The notes: generated from the letters alone by a model not told the origin. Shown: positions 46,201-54,641, counted from the first letter of the stretch. The stretch: DNA of 64,000 bases from Choristoneura fumiferana (GCF_025370935.1 NC_133472.1:16282979-16346978); one strand, 5' to 3'. Translations and numbers: made by a program.

Positions 46201-48576
46201 CGATGTCGTGCCCCTGTCGTCCGGATACGCCACTGGAGACGACGGCAGGGTCAGTGTCCGTTGCAATAGCACCCAACTCTCGCAGAACCAGCCAGCCAGG
46301 CGATGAACCAACCCGTTGCTTAGTACCCATAACACAAGCTTTGCTAAGCTTACTTTGGGACTAGGTCAATTGGTGTGAATTGTCCCGTGATATATATTTT
46401 ATTATTTATCAACCACCATTATCATCATCAGCGTCATCGTCAAAATTATTATTACCAACCATCATCATCATCATCACCATCACTAACAATCATCATCATC
46501 ATCATACCCCGGGGCTTTCGGGGCACGAACGATTTGCTAGAGTACATTAATACAAGTAGATAGGTTATTCTGACAAAACATCGTATTATGCCTAATGAAT
46601 TACCTCACTGCGAATTGTATACTATACTAGTACTTTAGGTATAGTACCAACGCTTATGTTATGAGATAATAATAAAAAACCGGCCAAGTGCGAGTCGGAC
46701 TCGCGTACCGAGGGTTCCGTATAAATATTTTTATTATATGATGTAACTAAATAATTTACGGTTTTCGCAATTCTTCCTCTGTCTGTGCTATAAGACGTTG
46801 TTTCGTACCAAATTTCAAGATTCTGAGTTCACAGGAAGTACCCTGTAGGTTTTGATTCCCTTGCGAGTTTCGAAAATTTGAGGAAATTTGCGGCATAAAC
46901 GGCTGTATCTTTTGATTGCGTTGGCTTAGAAGTTTGTTTTTTTCACAGCTCCAATTTAAGGGACAGTAGACCTGATTATTTGATATAAATTTCAGCTTGA
47001 TACCTCCACGCGTTCCTGAGAAAAAGGGTCTTGACAGACGGACGGGTTCCGTTTTTTCCTTTCGAGGCACGGAACCCTAAAAACGTTAATGAATTACCTG
47101 CAGTAAACGTAGTAGTTGATATGATTTTCGAAGTAAATTATTCATATCTTTTCTAAATTTGGAACAGTTAAGCAGTCTAGCTGTATGATCTTTCTACGTA
47201 GAAATATATTGTTGCATGATGTGTTTGCGATCGCAGTTCTTCTTCATTGCCTTGTAACAATTCGTTCATGATGCTTAGTGTGCTATAAAGAAATGGACGA
47301 GACACAATTTACCCTACATTTACGCGCCCTAGATTCGCACGGGTATAGTTTTTGGGAAAAGGAGCTGAAAGAACCGGCAAAGTGCGAGTCGGACTCGCGC
47401 TCGAAGGGTTCCGTACCATTATTTATACAACATTAGACATCAGCAAAAAACAACAAAAAGATCACGTTTGTTGTATTCTAGCCCCACATATATTTCATTT
47501 ATTTTATTCCGTTTTTAGTATTTATTTCTTATAGCGCCAACAGAAATACATCATCTGTGAAAGTTTCAACTGTCTAGCTACCAAGGTTAATGAGATACAC
47601 CCTAGTTACAGACAGACGGACAGTGGAGTCTTAGTAATAGGGTCCTGTGGGTACGTAACTCTAAAAATGTGGCTTCAACCACATTAAACCACAAAAAATG
47701 TGGTTCAAGTGTCTTTGAAACCTTTAAACCCGACTGTCCAAAGGAGATATATTTGGAAAATTGTAACTATGCGAAGCCAGGGCGGGGCGCTAGTATTGTT
47801 TTAAATATTATTGATTATAAATATGTATGTTAGTCTGTAAGGTATTTATTGTATGGGCCAAGTTGCCCGATATAAATGAATTTATTATTATTATTTTCTA
47901 TATATTTTTTTTTATTCTTAGGATTAGGTTTTTATAATAGTTATAAAAAGTAAAATACAGAAAAATACATACAAAATAAAAATATTATAAAAACCTAACC
48001 TAGTTTGCCGCCGGTATCGAGGCAGGGCCCAAGCTACCGGTGGTCAGGGCCGCAGAGTGAGGAACCTCCGGACGATGCGTGCCGTGTCCAGAAGTACCGC
48101 CTTCTGTATCTGGCCCTTGATCTAGCCATCTAGCGAGAGTCTCTTGAGATGTCGGTCGAGACTCTTATTATTATTAAATATAATTAATCAGTAGTAAAAT
48201 TAATATTAACTTTTTCTGTACAGTTGTACAAAGTGAGCCCCGTTGAAGGTGCCAACGTTGGTCCAGGTATGTGCTCAAAGAACAAATATGTAGGTAGTCT
48301 TTTTGTCTTATGTTTAGGCATAAAAATGTATATAAATTTGATTTCCTAACTTCAGGAGGGGCGGTGGACGCGGCTTGCACTAAGAAGCCGACGTCGGACG
48401 CCAAACCAGTCTCGAAGCCTTTAATCATTAGTGCGGTAAGGCTTATCTCTATACCTACCAACATTTTACAGCAGGTAAAACTACAGACTCCTACCACCCA
48501 AAACTAATTTGTGTATTTGAACATGACTTAAAAGCTAATTCAAAACGATTTTCAGGAATGCCGCTGCTTGGAATAA
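31191..48576 (+). CDS. QRICH2: QRICH2-like (DUF4795 family) protein, 18 exons, complete
   Basis: Exons: 31191-31241, 32033-32212, 33254-33287, 33609-33632, 34851-35145, 35322-35489, 36189-36379, 37989-38173, 38336-38444, 39646-39758, 40254-40439, 41897-42084, 42163-42284, 44532-44637, 46090-46249, 48224-48266, 48356-48435, 48556-48576. All introns are GT-AG, phases agree and the total is 2256 nt (751 aa plus TAA). Domains: an N-terminal module (aa 1-77) with DLAIGTPEVGTVDF, a Gly/Gln/Ala-rich linker (about 97-145), heptad-rich coiled coil (about 150-575), then CISC (579-582) and YCGGSHT (662-668). The CxxC and CGGSHT pair after a long coiled coil is what I know from the DUF4795 region of QRICH2 and C16orf96. 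QRICH2 is needed for sperm flagellum assembly in mammals; that role here is inferred. An in-frame TAA at 31170 precedes the ATG, although an AG at 31181-31182 could join an upstream exon. The model was assembled by eye without transcripts; naming between QRICH2 and C16orf96 paralogues is less sure than the family. Confidence 0.8.
31366..31690. mobile_element. MITE family (GCGAGGATGTG), copy with insertion
   Basis: Left part to ctccgctcagctg and right part from ctgtttctactagag match 37105-37325, which lacks the insertion. Internal arms caatagaaacgcttcattta / aatgaagcgtttctattgg pair. Confidence 0.7.
31455..31599. mobile_element. MITE (CAGGGCTACTA family) with CTG target duplication
   Basis: Ends cagggctac and gtagccctg; arms of about 55 bp (gaaactcgaaactcgaagtt / aacttcgagtttcgagtttc). 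CTG on both sides, and an empty site exists at 37186-37205. Relatives lie at 45950-46077 and 49969-50073. Confidence 0.85.
32033..32212 (+). CDS. QRICH2: QRICH2-like exon 2 (N-terminal helical module)
   Basis: This 180-nt exon is much more GC-rich than its surroundings. It encodes VGTVDFCMLQTVLHCLAQQL and onwards to ILETDDK. Acceptor is attattag, donor gtatcg, phase 0 at both ends. Confidence 0.85.
32302..32437. mobile_element. piggyBac-type (TTAA) MITE in QRICH2-like intron 2
   Basis: TTAA at 32298-32301 and 32438-32441. Ends ccctttaaccgcca / tggcggttaaaagg are inverted. 136 bp, non-coding. Confidence 0.75.
32880..33144. mobile_element. hAT-type MITE, intact copy
   Basis: Ends cagtgtttttcaacc and ggttgaaaaacac(tg) with identical 8-bp flanks tgctgtat (32872-32879, 33145-33152). 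Contains gggtcgcgacccc. TIR sequence and 8-bp duplication both fit hAT. Confidence 0.85.
33254..33287 (+). CDS. QRICH2: QRICH2-like exon 3 (small)
   Basis: A 34-nt exon between acceptor tttcag and donor gtaaat, encoding AGDKPLKKHEK and leaving one base. It is needed to bring exon 4 and exon 5 into phase, which is the main support for it. Confidence 0.65.
33609..33632 (+). CDS. QRICH2: QRICH2-like exon 4 (micro-exon)
   Basis: A 24-nt exon between tctttcag and gtgagt. In the phase set by exon 3 it reads LERIKKEG and leaves one base, which matches exon 5. Confidence 0.65.
33768..33961. mobile_element. Foldback MITE in QRICH2-like intron 4
   Basis: aacgtttggcaacctgtttc then atttcgcaacttttcatttc is inverted at 33917-33961 (gaaatgaaaagatgcgaaat, gaaacaggttgccaaacgtt). 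Inner aaatcctgaaa pairs too. Confidence 0.75.
34380..34785 (-). mobile_element. Helitron-like body fragment
   Basis: Degenerate match to the family's 5' half on the - strand, ending taatattagaagg just 65 bp before exon 5. Confidence 0.35.
34851..35145 (+). CDS. QRICH2: QRICH2-like exon 5 (Gly/Gln/Ala linker)
   Basis: It encodes an acidic start (SRAEEVPASAVET), a low-complexity Gly/Gln/Ala stretch with a repeated GAGGGQQ unit, then LVSWSKFNLLESVVEDLKNR, where the coiled-coil region begins. Two 21-bp DNA copies sit near 34918-34960. Donor is CAG-gttggt. Confidence 0.8.
35322..35489 (+). CDS. QRICH2: QRICH2-like exon 6 (coiled coil)
   Basis: Acceptor ttacgcag, donor gtaaga. It encodes SQTNLKAITDMWTSLNVSS and further helical sequence ending EMAKQRDAK. 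The phase fits on both sides. Confidence 0.8.
36189..36379 (+). CDS. QRICH2: QRICH2-like exon 7 (coiled coil)
   Basis: Acceptor attgttag, donor gtaaga. It encodes an Ala-rich lead, then ELAAVKDDINQLRSDLDDLA with heptads, then a Ser/Ala-rich end. Confidence 0.8.
36645..36752. repeat. Short inverted repeat
   Basis: aattacgaacatcgactcat / attagactctcgttcgtaatt-type arms, extended by gggcggaa / ttaccgccc. Likely a small MITE in intron 7. Confidence 0.5.
37105..37325. mobile_element. MITE family (GCGAGGATGTG), uninterrupted copy
   Basis: Arms gaaccaatcgaaacgcttta / aatgaagcgtttctattgg and outer aggctacgtctcaacgacag / ctctggttgacgtaat. Serves as the empty-site allele for the insertion at 31455. 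Confidence 0.7.
37550..37854 (-). mobile_element. Complete tRNA-derived SINE with perfect 15-bp target duplication
   Basis: On the - strand it starts with gccgtggtggcctagtggtt (A box) and gtgggttcaaaccc (B box), and ends aggcctgtgcccagcagtgg then (gatgat). gctaaacataaattt flanks both ends (37535-37549, 37855-37869). 305 bp in intron 7. Confidence 0.9.
37989..38173 (+). CDS. QRICH2: QRICH2-like exon 8
   Basis: Acceptor ataaagcag, donor gtccgt. It encodes a charged linker (EAEGPEATERRQ), then MMERLAKLEKRIQQCCDSIS, the first strong coiled-coil heptads of the DUF4795-like part. Confidence 0.8.
38228..38301 (+). mobile_element. Helitron-like 3' end in intron 8
   Basis: gttcccgcaggatagtgata, then tgagtcgcgagcaaaagctag followed by T. 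It makes up about half of the 162-nt intron. Confidence 0.55.
38336..38444 (+). CDS. QRICH2: QRICH2-like exon 9 (coiled coil)
   Basis: Acceptor tatttcag, donor gtaact. It encodes MSNFQDQLEALSKQMADITK and ends DLVKDLQ. Intron 8 upstream is only 162 nt and contains a Helitron-like 3' end. Confidence 0.8.
39646..39758 (+). CDS. QRICH2: QRICH2-like exon 10 (coiled coil)
   Basis: Acceptor tatacag, donor gtaaat. It encodes GLMELFKTVQDMQAQLKEVH and ends DRQAHMN. GC-rich against an AT-rich intron. Confidence 0.8.
39951..40120. mobile_element. MITE (GGCCTGTTTCACCAC family), copy 1
   Basis: gacctgtttcgccacttg at the left and agagtggtgaaacaggtc at the right are inverted. Same family as 63371-63507. 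In intron 10. Confidence 0.65.
40254..40439 (+). CDS. QRICH2: QRICH2-like exon 11 (coiled coil)
   Basis: Acceptor atttttag, donor gtaaaa. It encodes ALLEQIEILKTIKLDREDMV, then MADKADLRMLARKVSHDQFE. The KAD.R.LA.KVS.DQF pattern is typical of the conserved DUF4795 core. Confidence 0.85.
40484..41862 (+). repeat. ACCGGCC family copy split by a 0.94-kb insertion
   Basis: Starts aaaaaccggccaagagcgtg and stops at about 40561 (gtaatatttttt). It resumes at about 41500 (ctaaggatttcgt) and runs to ggctccggaaccctaaaa. The guest (about 40562-41499) begins caccacagcacctcaaacag, has an inverted gagcaaaat/attttgctc pair, and ends near cttgttgcacaaataac. Confidence 0.7.
41897..42084 (+). CDS. QRICH2: QRICH2-like exon 12 (coiled coil)
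   Basis: Acceptor ttggcag, donor gtgttt. It encodes ESLWQQALDDIQREIETKLD and onwards to GTKRKLL. A transposon terminus ends only 34 nt upstream of the acceptor. Confidence 0.85.
42163..42284 (+). CDS. QRICH2: QRICH2-like exon 13 (CxxC motif)
   Basis: Acceptor tgtttcag, donor gttcgt; the preceding intron is only 78 nt. It encodes RDVNCISCDAQAVMP, the CxxC module that follows the coiled coil in QRICH2-type proteins, and ends KPYLTYEL. Confidence 0.85.
42416..42546. mobile_element. Palindromic MITE with TAA target duplication
   Basis: agccaagtttagacttgcaa and caagttgcgttacattgcg at the left are inverted at the right (cgcaatgtaatgaaacttg, ttgcaagtctaaactcggct). TAA at 42413-42415 and 42547-42549. 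Confidence 0.8.
42592..42720 (+). repeat. ACCGGCC family 5' fragment
   Basis: aaaaaaccggccaagagcat through cggaatcttccaagtttagg, then loses similarity. Confidence 0.65.
42943..43079. mobile_element. Tc1/mariner-like MITE (TACAGTCACCAGCA)
   Basis: TA at both ends; cagtcaccagca / tgctggtgactg are inverted, and inner tatctgacac-type blocks pair as well. Confidence 0.75.
43131..43576 (+). repeat. GAGTCGGACTC relative of the ACCGGCC family
   Basis: aaaaaaccggccaagtgcaa, agtcggactcc, gaagggttccgtac, gcggcaacagaaatacatta, cagacggacagtggagtctt and the end gaactctaaaaagg. Nearly the same body occurs at 47366-47668. A CTAG-type terminus (actagcgacccgccccggct) precedes it. Confidence 0.65.
44532..44637 (+). 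CDS. QRICH2: QRICH2-like exon 14
   Basis: Acceptor atttacag, donor gtacag. It encodes DAIRKAQATNMPQRNLNDWE, then a Pro/Gln/Lys-rich end (QPKPPQKV). Confidence 0.75.
44860..45636. mobile_element. hAT-type MITE, second copy, split by an ACCGGCC insertion
   Basis: Ends cagtgtttttcaac and gtttgaaacacac(tg). 8-bp flanks tgtcagac / tgttagac (one mismatch). Left and right halves match 32880-33144. Confidence 0.8.
45006..45590 (+). repeat. ACCGGCC family inserted in the hAT MITE
   Basis: Starts aaaaaccggccaagagcgtg and runs through the G9 tract, cggacggacagacagacaga and gccattttg. It shows the unit moves or is copied as a whole. Confidence 0.75.
45950..46077. mobile_element. MITE (CAGGGCTACTA family) at the exon 15 acceptor
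   Basis: tctcgaagttcgtatcgtac and the inverted gaacgacacgaactacgagt arms; right end agtagccct. The family terminus lies 12 nt before exon 15. Confidence 0.7.
46090..46249 (+). CDS. QRICH2: QRICH2-like exon 15 (CGGSHT motif)
   Basis: Acceptor cttgcag, donor gtcagt. It encodes SETDKHICNRYCGGSHTVTT and onwards to GYATGDDGR. HxCNRYCGGSHT is the second conserved Cys/His module of the family. A MITE end lies 12 nt upstream of the exon. Confidence 0.85.
46313..46400 (+). mobile_element. SINE tail (GACGACCGGAT family)
   Basis: ccgttgcttagtacccataa, tttgggactaggtcaattgg and tgtcccgtgat; the tRNA head is missing. It starts about 60 nt into intron 15. Confidence 0.65.
46425..46505. repeat. (ATC)n-rich microsatellite
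   Basis: Irregular atcatcatc tracts following the SINE tail. Confidence 0.6.
46674..47083 (+). repeat. GAGTCGGACTC family, long copy
   Basis: aaaaaaccggccaagtgcga, gtcggactcgcgtaccgagg, ttcctgagaaaaagggtctt and the end cacggaaccctaaaaac. Different middle from the 43131/47366 type. Confidence 0.65.
47366..47668 (+). repeat. GAGTCGGACTC relative, second copy
   Basis: gaaccggcaaagtgcgagtc, ctcgcgctcgaagggttccg, agcgccaacagaaatacatc and acagacggacagtggagtct match 43131-43576. Confidence 0.65.
47990..48172 (-). pseudogene. Non-LTR retrotransposon 3' end
   Basis: On the - strand a frame reads IKGQ, then QKAVLLDTARIVRRFLTL, RP and a stop near 48044. I recognise this as a lepidopteran LINE C-terminus. 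It lies in intron 15 with an AT-rich tail. Confidence 0.6.
48224..48266 (+). CDS. QRICH2: QRICH2-like exon 16
   Basis: A 43-nt exon between ctgtacag and gtatgt encoding LYKVSPVEGANVGP. Phase fits exons 15 and 17. Confidence 0.7.
48356..48435 (+). CDS. QRICH2: QRICH2-like exon 17
   Basis: Acceptor acttcag, donor gtaagg. It encodes GGAVDAACTKKPTSDAKPVS and ends KPLIISA. This looks like a poorly conserved C-terminal tail. Confidence 0.7.
48556..48576 (+). CDS. QRICH2: QRICH2-like exon 18 (stop codon)
   Basis: Acceptor attttcag, then ECRCLE and TAA at 48574-48576. An AATAAA hexamer (48572-48577) overlaps the stop codon. Confidence 0.65.
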   Translation, partial: ECRCLE

Positions 48577-49023
48577 ACGGCCAGAAAACCCCTTCTTTTT
48601 TACTCTTCAAAGGTATGTCCCCACTTTATTGTTTCATTCATCTTTTTTCATGGTTCAGATTGATATAACATTTTTTATTCACGTTAGCATTTTATGTGTT
48701 ACAGATATTGCCACTGACTGATGACAAATCAGGTTGATGTGATTATTACAAGAAAACGACTTACTACTCTCATAAAATCACTGTATTTTTGTTTTGACAC
48801 AACTAATATTATGTTGATTCATTCCTAAATTAAAAGCAATACTTTCTAGTATTTCCCATGTTTTGACGTTATTGCATTTACGAACCATTACTATAGGTAG
48901 ATAAGAATTATTTATACTCATTCCTCTATATCTAAATTATTCTATCTAGATTTAATGGAGAACAATGAATGTCATTACAATCAGAAATTTGACATAGCAC
49001 ATTAATTTCTACCGTCTTTACTA

Positions 49024-49029
49024 AATAAA
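49024..49029 (+). promoter_or_regulatory. Candidate poly(A) signal for the QRICH2-like gene
   Basis: AATAAA about 450 nt after the stop codon, in AT-rich DNA. It competes with the AATAAA overlapping the stop at 48572. Without transcripts neither can be preferred. Confidence 0.3.
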
Positions 49030-49968
49030 ATTATTAAACCCCCAAAATGTAAATAAGTTGATTTTTCACAACATTTGCTTATGTGTTTGGTTGATTTGTA
49101 ATGTATGAAGATTGAATGACGCTGCGAATATAGTCAGCGAAAAAGCTTGTATTAAAAACAGCAAAAACACATTTTTACGACACGCCAGCAGTAGATAAGT
49201 TTTCTCAGATTTATTAGATATAGCCGAGCGGACCAGGTGCTCAAATATATTTTATGTGAATTCAACCCATTTGCAAATAGCGTTAAAGTATCTTGAAATA
49301 TTCTTGAGGACCTTGTTCACTATGATACATGCTTCACAGCGGATATCAAAGATGTATTCTAATTTTGGTGCCTTACTCCATTGCACTTATATAGGTAAAT
49401 ACAAGAAAAACATGTTTAACGCCACTGGGCACACAAAATGGGATTGTAATGTGGGAGAGAAGAGAACTAACTCAACATATCCTGCAAACGAAAAGAGAGT
49501 GTAATTCTAAATGTCGTTATCGCAGTATAACTATGTACCTATTAACACTTTTAAACTGTCCGAGCATTCCATGTAATGCACCGTTAAACTAGCTCTGCCA
49601 CGTCTACGTGACGTCAGGAATGGATAATTCTGTACATTTGTGCATTACCTGTAATGCACGGTCGTATCGACCCATGACAGGTGGCTAAGGCGAGCGACTG
49701 TTAGTGTTAATAACCGTCGGGTTAGATCAATGAATGCCTCACCGCTGGTCTCGAATATAATGTAGGTACAGTGACAGCAACATGATCACACGCTAATAAC
49801 ATGAAGGCGACATTTGATATCACAGAATCACACAAGATCTTCTATGATAGTAGTCATCGTTATAAATAATTACATAAATGCCGTGACAGACGACTTGTTT
49901 TTCAAAAATAAATAGGATTGCCTTTTCTAGCACGTAGGTACATGATGGGATCAGGCACTGTGAAGTAC

Positions 49969-50073
49969 AAAATTCGAACTTCGTGTCTTGCCGTCCCACG
50001 CTTATATTGTTTAAAACGAGAGTGAGAGGGACGGTACGATACGAACTTTAATTTTCAAATTTCGTAGTAGCCT
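49969..50073. mobile_element. MITE (CAGGGCTACTA family), third copy
   Basis: aattcgaacttcgtgtcttg / gtacgatacgaacttt arms and right end ttcgtagtagcct. Confidence 0.65.
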
Positions 50074-51154
50074 CTCAGATCTTCCAGGAGATCAGCTCAA
50101 ATACAGGGTTAGCGTGAAAAAGAAACACCAACAGATCCCACTTTAACCAACATTTTTCTGACTGTATGCGACGGTTAGTAGAAAATCAGTGCAAACGCTA
50201 TTTTTGAAATGACATCGACACGACAGTGAAATAATTCCAAATGAAAAAAAAACGGACTTATGCGATACTTAGTACAGCACAGAATAACGTATGCGGTTGT
50301 CCTAATGCGGAAAAGTATTTTGGTTTCCATAATGCAATGACGGTAGGAATTAAACGAGTACATAATGGTATACTGTATTATATACAAGGTGTTAATTAAA
50401 TAACTGAAAACCTCACGACACCCCAAAAATATTATTTTCATTTAATGTTAGTTGCTTGCATTTATTTTTGAATAACTTCATTATTTTAAAAGATATTCGT
50501 ATATTTTGCTAAGTCAGTAATTCTGCCTCATTTCTAACTCTACACTCATAATTTGTGTTTGTCAGTTGCGCTTTGACGTTTTTAGAATAAAATCATACAT
50601 TGACGGCAAAATGGCCAGTATTAAATTATCTAAATAGTATGCAACATCGCTGAAATGTTTAATTGGCGCCTGTTGCAGTCATAACTTTTAGACTGGGCAC
50701 AATATAAAAAGAGGGATTTAAGAACACAAACACAACATAATTTTAAACAAAATGTAATTGATTCTACTCTCGATTCTGAGCAAACTACTTTCTGGCTTTC
50801 AGTTATTTAATTAACAACTTGTAAAATGTAGGTACACAAAAATGACGATGTAGCATATGAGGCTATAATCAATGCTGAAAGTTGAATAAAACCGTTTATT
50901 TTTCACAAATTATTGCGTCAAACAATTTTCTGAGAGACTACGCAGTTTAAAATAAATATTTACAAGAATAATGTAGTACCGGATCTGATTGCAAGTTTAC
51001 GTATGCCACCGAGTGTCACACGGGGACAAGGTATTATAATCGTCCCAAAGTTACGTAAAAAAAACAATTCTGCCTTAGTTACATTGGCCAGTTTAATAGG
51101 CTGGGGTTTTTTTGGGTCAAAATTAGGTCATAGAGTACCCGAACAAGAATGGTA

Positions 51155-51291
51155 CAGTCGGCATCAAAAGTAGCAGATCACTTTTTTACTTTGTCGTATT
51201 AGCACAATTTTGTTAAATTTGTATGGTGTTAAGTATCTATGTTGCTGTAAAACGACAAAGTACAAAAGTATGCAGCTACTTTTGATGCTGA
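51155..51291. mobile_element. Tc1/mariner-like MITE (CAGTCGGCATCAAAAG)
   Basis: ggcatcaaaagtagca at the left; ctacttttgatgctgac at the right; TA at the left end. Inner actttgtcgt / acgacaaagt also pair. Confidence 0.7.
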
Positions 51292-52620
51292 CCCCCAGCA
51301 GTTGATCCCTGGTCTAACATGGTCCTATTCTGGTATATTACATTGTAACAAGGCTGATCAAGCCTTGTCGATTGTTAACCTCTACCTCATTTCATGTTTT
51401 GGTTCGTTTTAAAAATTCAATTCAAATCTCAATTTTCGAATATCTTTAAAACTGTTCTTTCAAATTCAGCGCTTTGTTTTTAACTTTTTGTCAAAATTTA
51501 TTCTGCGATCAGCAGCCATACTATAAGGACGTGCTAAATATTTTTGTTATGTTGACATCAATAGCTATTCGATCACATATCATAACAGTTTCACAGTGCA
51601 GTTAATTACAGTCTCCCTACATGTGTATCCCTGTTTTACTTAACCCTCTAAGGGATCTTGAAGGCACAATTGTAAGTCCTACAACTTTTGTAACCGTTTA
51701 AGCTTATATACAACGTCCCAAATTTATTACTTTTTTATATTAAGTTTGTTTTTGTATGCATTGTTACAGGTGCCTTCTATCTTACCTTTAAAATATACAT
51801 CCTTGAACATCATCTCGTTTTACTTCTCTACACATCCTCATCAACGGTCGCTCACATCGTGACAAATTAACGTAAGTAATGAGGTTGAAAGGCCACCTCC
51901 ATCGACATCTGTCTTGCACTTCTGACCAGGTAAGAAGTGGCAGACTTAATTTTTTTTACTCAATGGACCTTTGGTCAACTGCTGGTATCATTCTAGTTCG
52001 GGTACTCTATGACTTTTTTACGTAGCTTTGTGATGGTTAAAGGCATATAATTGCTCTCATGTGGTACTCGATGACGTAGGTAATCTTTAACCCCTAAAAA
52101 GGTAGAGGCGATTTAGGGACCACATACATTGACTTGGAAATTCAACTCTATTGTTTTAATTATAAGTTACAATATTCATTGTAATTATTGAAAATACTAC
52201 TAGCTTCAAAAATATCCTTTCTCAAAGACGTACGTATTCGATAGCTACTTTTGATTCTGAGCATAGTAGTATGCTCCAATAAATTGGGCCTTATTAAGGG
52301 TTAAATCAGATCCCGAACTAAAGTTTAATCACAATCAACTCAGCATCATCCCGAGTGACGAACCTCAAGCCGACGCCAGCACCAGCGAACTTATTTAACG
52401 CATTCAGAATCACAATCATTTTCACCATTTGTTTTTGTCACACGATATATGATGATTGAAAAAGATGGTGCAAGCGCGAGCGCCCCACCGTCAGGACAAT
52501 ATTGCTGAGGCCTTGGGTCTGGTAATCGAAATCGCCCGCACCAAGTACAGTCGATCACATACATAAAGATGATATTATTCCAATGCACTGCGATAAGCTG
52601 ACCATCATCGATCACTACAG

Positions 52621-53406
52621 GGCTCAGGCCTGAAATATCAGTTTTCTAAAATGTATTTTTCGCAAAATGTCTGCTTTTCTGAATGTCAACACGTCTTTTG
52701 CATAATGTCAGCTTCTCAAAATGTCAGCTATTTAAAATTGCCTGTCTCCAAGAATGACAGTTTTTGTATAATGTTCGCTTTTCAGAAAGTGCTTATTCTC
52801 AAAATGTCTGCAACCTCAAAATATCCACCTTTATATAACGTTGGCATTCCAGAAAAGGTCCCAAAATGTCTCCAACCATGGTCTTCAAATTTCATCTAAA
52901 TCGGTTCAGCGGTTTAGCCGTGAAAGAGTAACAGACATACAGACAGACTGAGCTACTTTCGCATTTATTAGCATTGATTTTAGTAAAAAACGAAACTACG
53001 AAAATCCCTTCGTTCGGGTACGAAACCGGTTGAGAACGAAAAATATTTTGTTCTAAAGCTGTAATTTAATATTAGTTATAATTAATATGAAATAGTAAGT
53101 ATGCAAGCAATTAAACTTTTTACATTTAGAACATTGATTTGAAAATAAAGCAGACATTATGGGAAAACAGACATAACAAGACTATAGCCTATTTAAAAAA
53201 GCGAACATAACGGGAAAGCAGAAATTATGGTAATGCTAATATTATAGGAATGTAAACATTATGAATAGACGACTTCCTGAAATTGTACACATTTTAATTA
53301 GCAGACATTTTGAGAAAGCTGACAAAATAGAAATGTTAACATTGTGAAAACGCCGACGTTTTGAGAATTGTACATTTTAGGAAAACAGACATTTCGGGCC
53401 TGAGCC
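52621..53406. mobile_element. Foldback element with mirrored tandem-repeat arms, 8-bp target duplication
   Basis: cactacag flanks both ends (52613-52620, 53407-53414). Ends ggctcaggcctgaaat and atttcgggcctgagcc are inverted with one mismatch. The left arm repeats units like aaaatgtctgcttttc; the right arm repeats their complement, like gaaagcagacattttg. A Helitron-like fragment (about 52880-52980) sits in the middle. No ORF. Superfamily not certain: 8 bp would fit hAT or P-like transposases. Confidence 0.85.
52880..52980 (-). mobile_element. Helitron-like fragment inside the foldback element
   Basis: aaatttcatctaaatcggtt, agccgtgaaagagtaacaga and actttcgcatttattagc correspond to the family body on the - strand. 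Confidence 0.5.
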
Positions 53407-54473
53407 CACTACAGCACGCATACGCGGTGTAAAGGGTGGACAGACTCAACATAAAACAAGCTAAACCGGAAATACTAACAGTCACAGATTTAAAACTTCA
53501 TCGAAACCAATCGCAGAAACGATCAATTTCATTCATGGCTTTAATTGTTTTCATCTACTACTGCCACCCTACCTACTTTTCAGGCCGTATGCGTTGCACC
53601 CTTCTTATTTCCATGTTTATAAAATCACTTAGTATCATCAGTAAAACCAAAACTTCTTGTTCATTACAAAACCAACATATAAAATCTTCATAAACAGAAA
53701 ATATTGAGATAATTTCCAAACGCTTTTTTTTTCTTGACGACTCAAATAGCTTGAGATATCTAGTCGCTGACCAAGTAAGTATACCTAGCCTCATTTCTAT
53801 TCAAATTTCAGCAATATAAACGGCAGTTAGGTTATTCTGACTATATGATATTATTTATTATACTCTATCAAATATTTTTACATACCGAAAAAAAATTAGG
53901 CTGGCCCGACACAATAGGAATATCTATTAAACTGTAACTCGCAGCTGATTGATAAATAACGCATAGCCTTAATCAGTGAAGCTAAACACGTTAAATTTGG
54001 CAGAGTTTATATACCTTGATATATTTTTACGCTATGTAGGCAGTGATTACTGATTACCTTTATTAACAAGACTCATAAATCAGCTATAGCTCAACATCGT
54101 ATTGAATTTGAAACTAATCACTGGATTGAGTTACACAGCCCAAAGGTCATCACGACGAAACGCCATTACTGGCATTACCTCCCAAGACTGGTAAGAAGAG
54201 AAGCGGTTCAGAAATACACAAAATTAAATTATTGTGACGGGTTGAGATTATCGAATGTGGAATTCAGTGATTTCTTTGTGTAAACCTCTTCTGGAGTTCA
54301 AGTGTAAAACCGTGAATCATTAAAAACTCTTTATGTACTTTGAGTAAAATATATATACATATAACCTACATATGTCTATATTCTTATTTTATTATGATTA
54401 ATTCAAGTTAAGGTTACCTACTGAGAGGAGTCAGCCTTCAGTATAAAACTAAGTCAACATTAACCCATTCATT

Positions 54474-54641
54474 GCCGATCGCCAAATTACGTACTTCGCC
54501 GCGATGCCGATGCTTTTGTAGACAGACGCCCATCCACGTCCGCGGAAACTAGATAAAGCTAAATTGGATGCCCATCGGCGTCTGCCGAATTATATTAGGG
54601 TCCACCAAGACGCCAATGCGCGTCAAACGCACTGAATGGGT
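54474..54641. mobile_element. piggyBac-type (TTAA) MITE
   Basis: TTAA at 54470-54473 and 54642-54645. Ends cccattcattgcc / cactgaatgggt are inverted. Interior is GC-rich with cgtctgccga. Confidence 0.7.

Larger units (their letters stand above)
48577..52612. other. Intergenic DNA downstream of the QRICH2-like gene
   Basis: Contains MITEs at 49969-50073 and 51155-51291 and a possible foldback near 49540-49720 (ttaacacttttaaactgtcc / gactgttagtgttaat). No gene seen. Confidence 0.4.
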
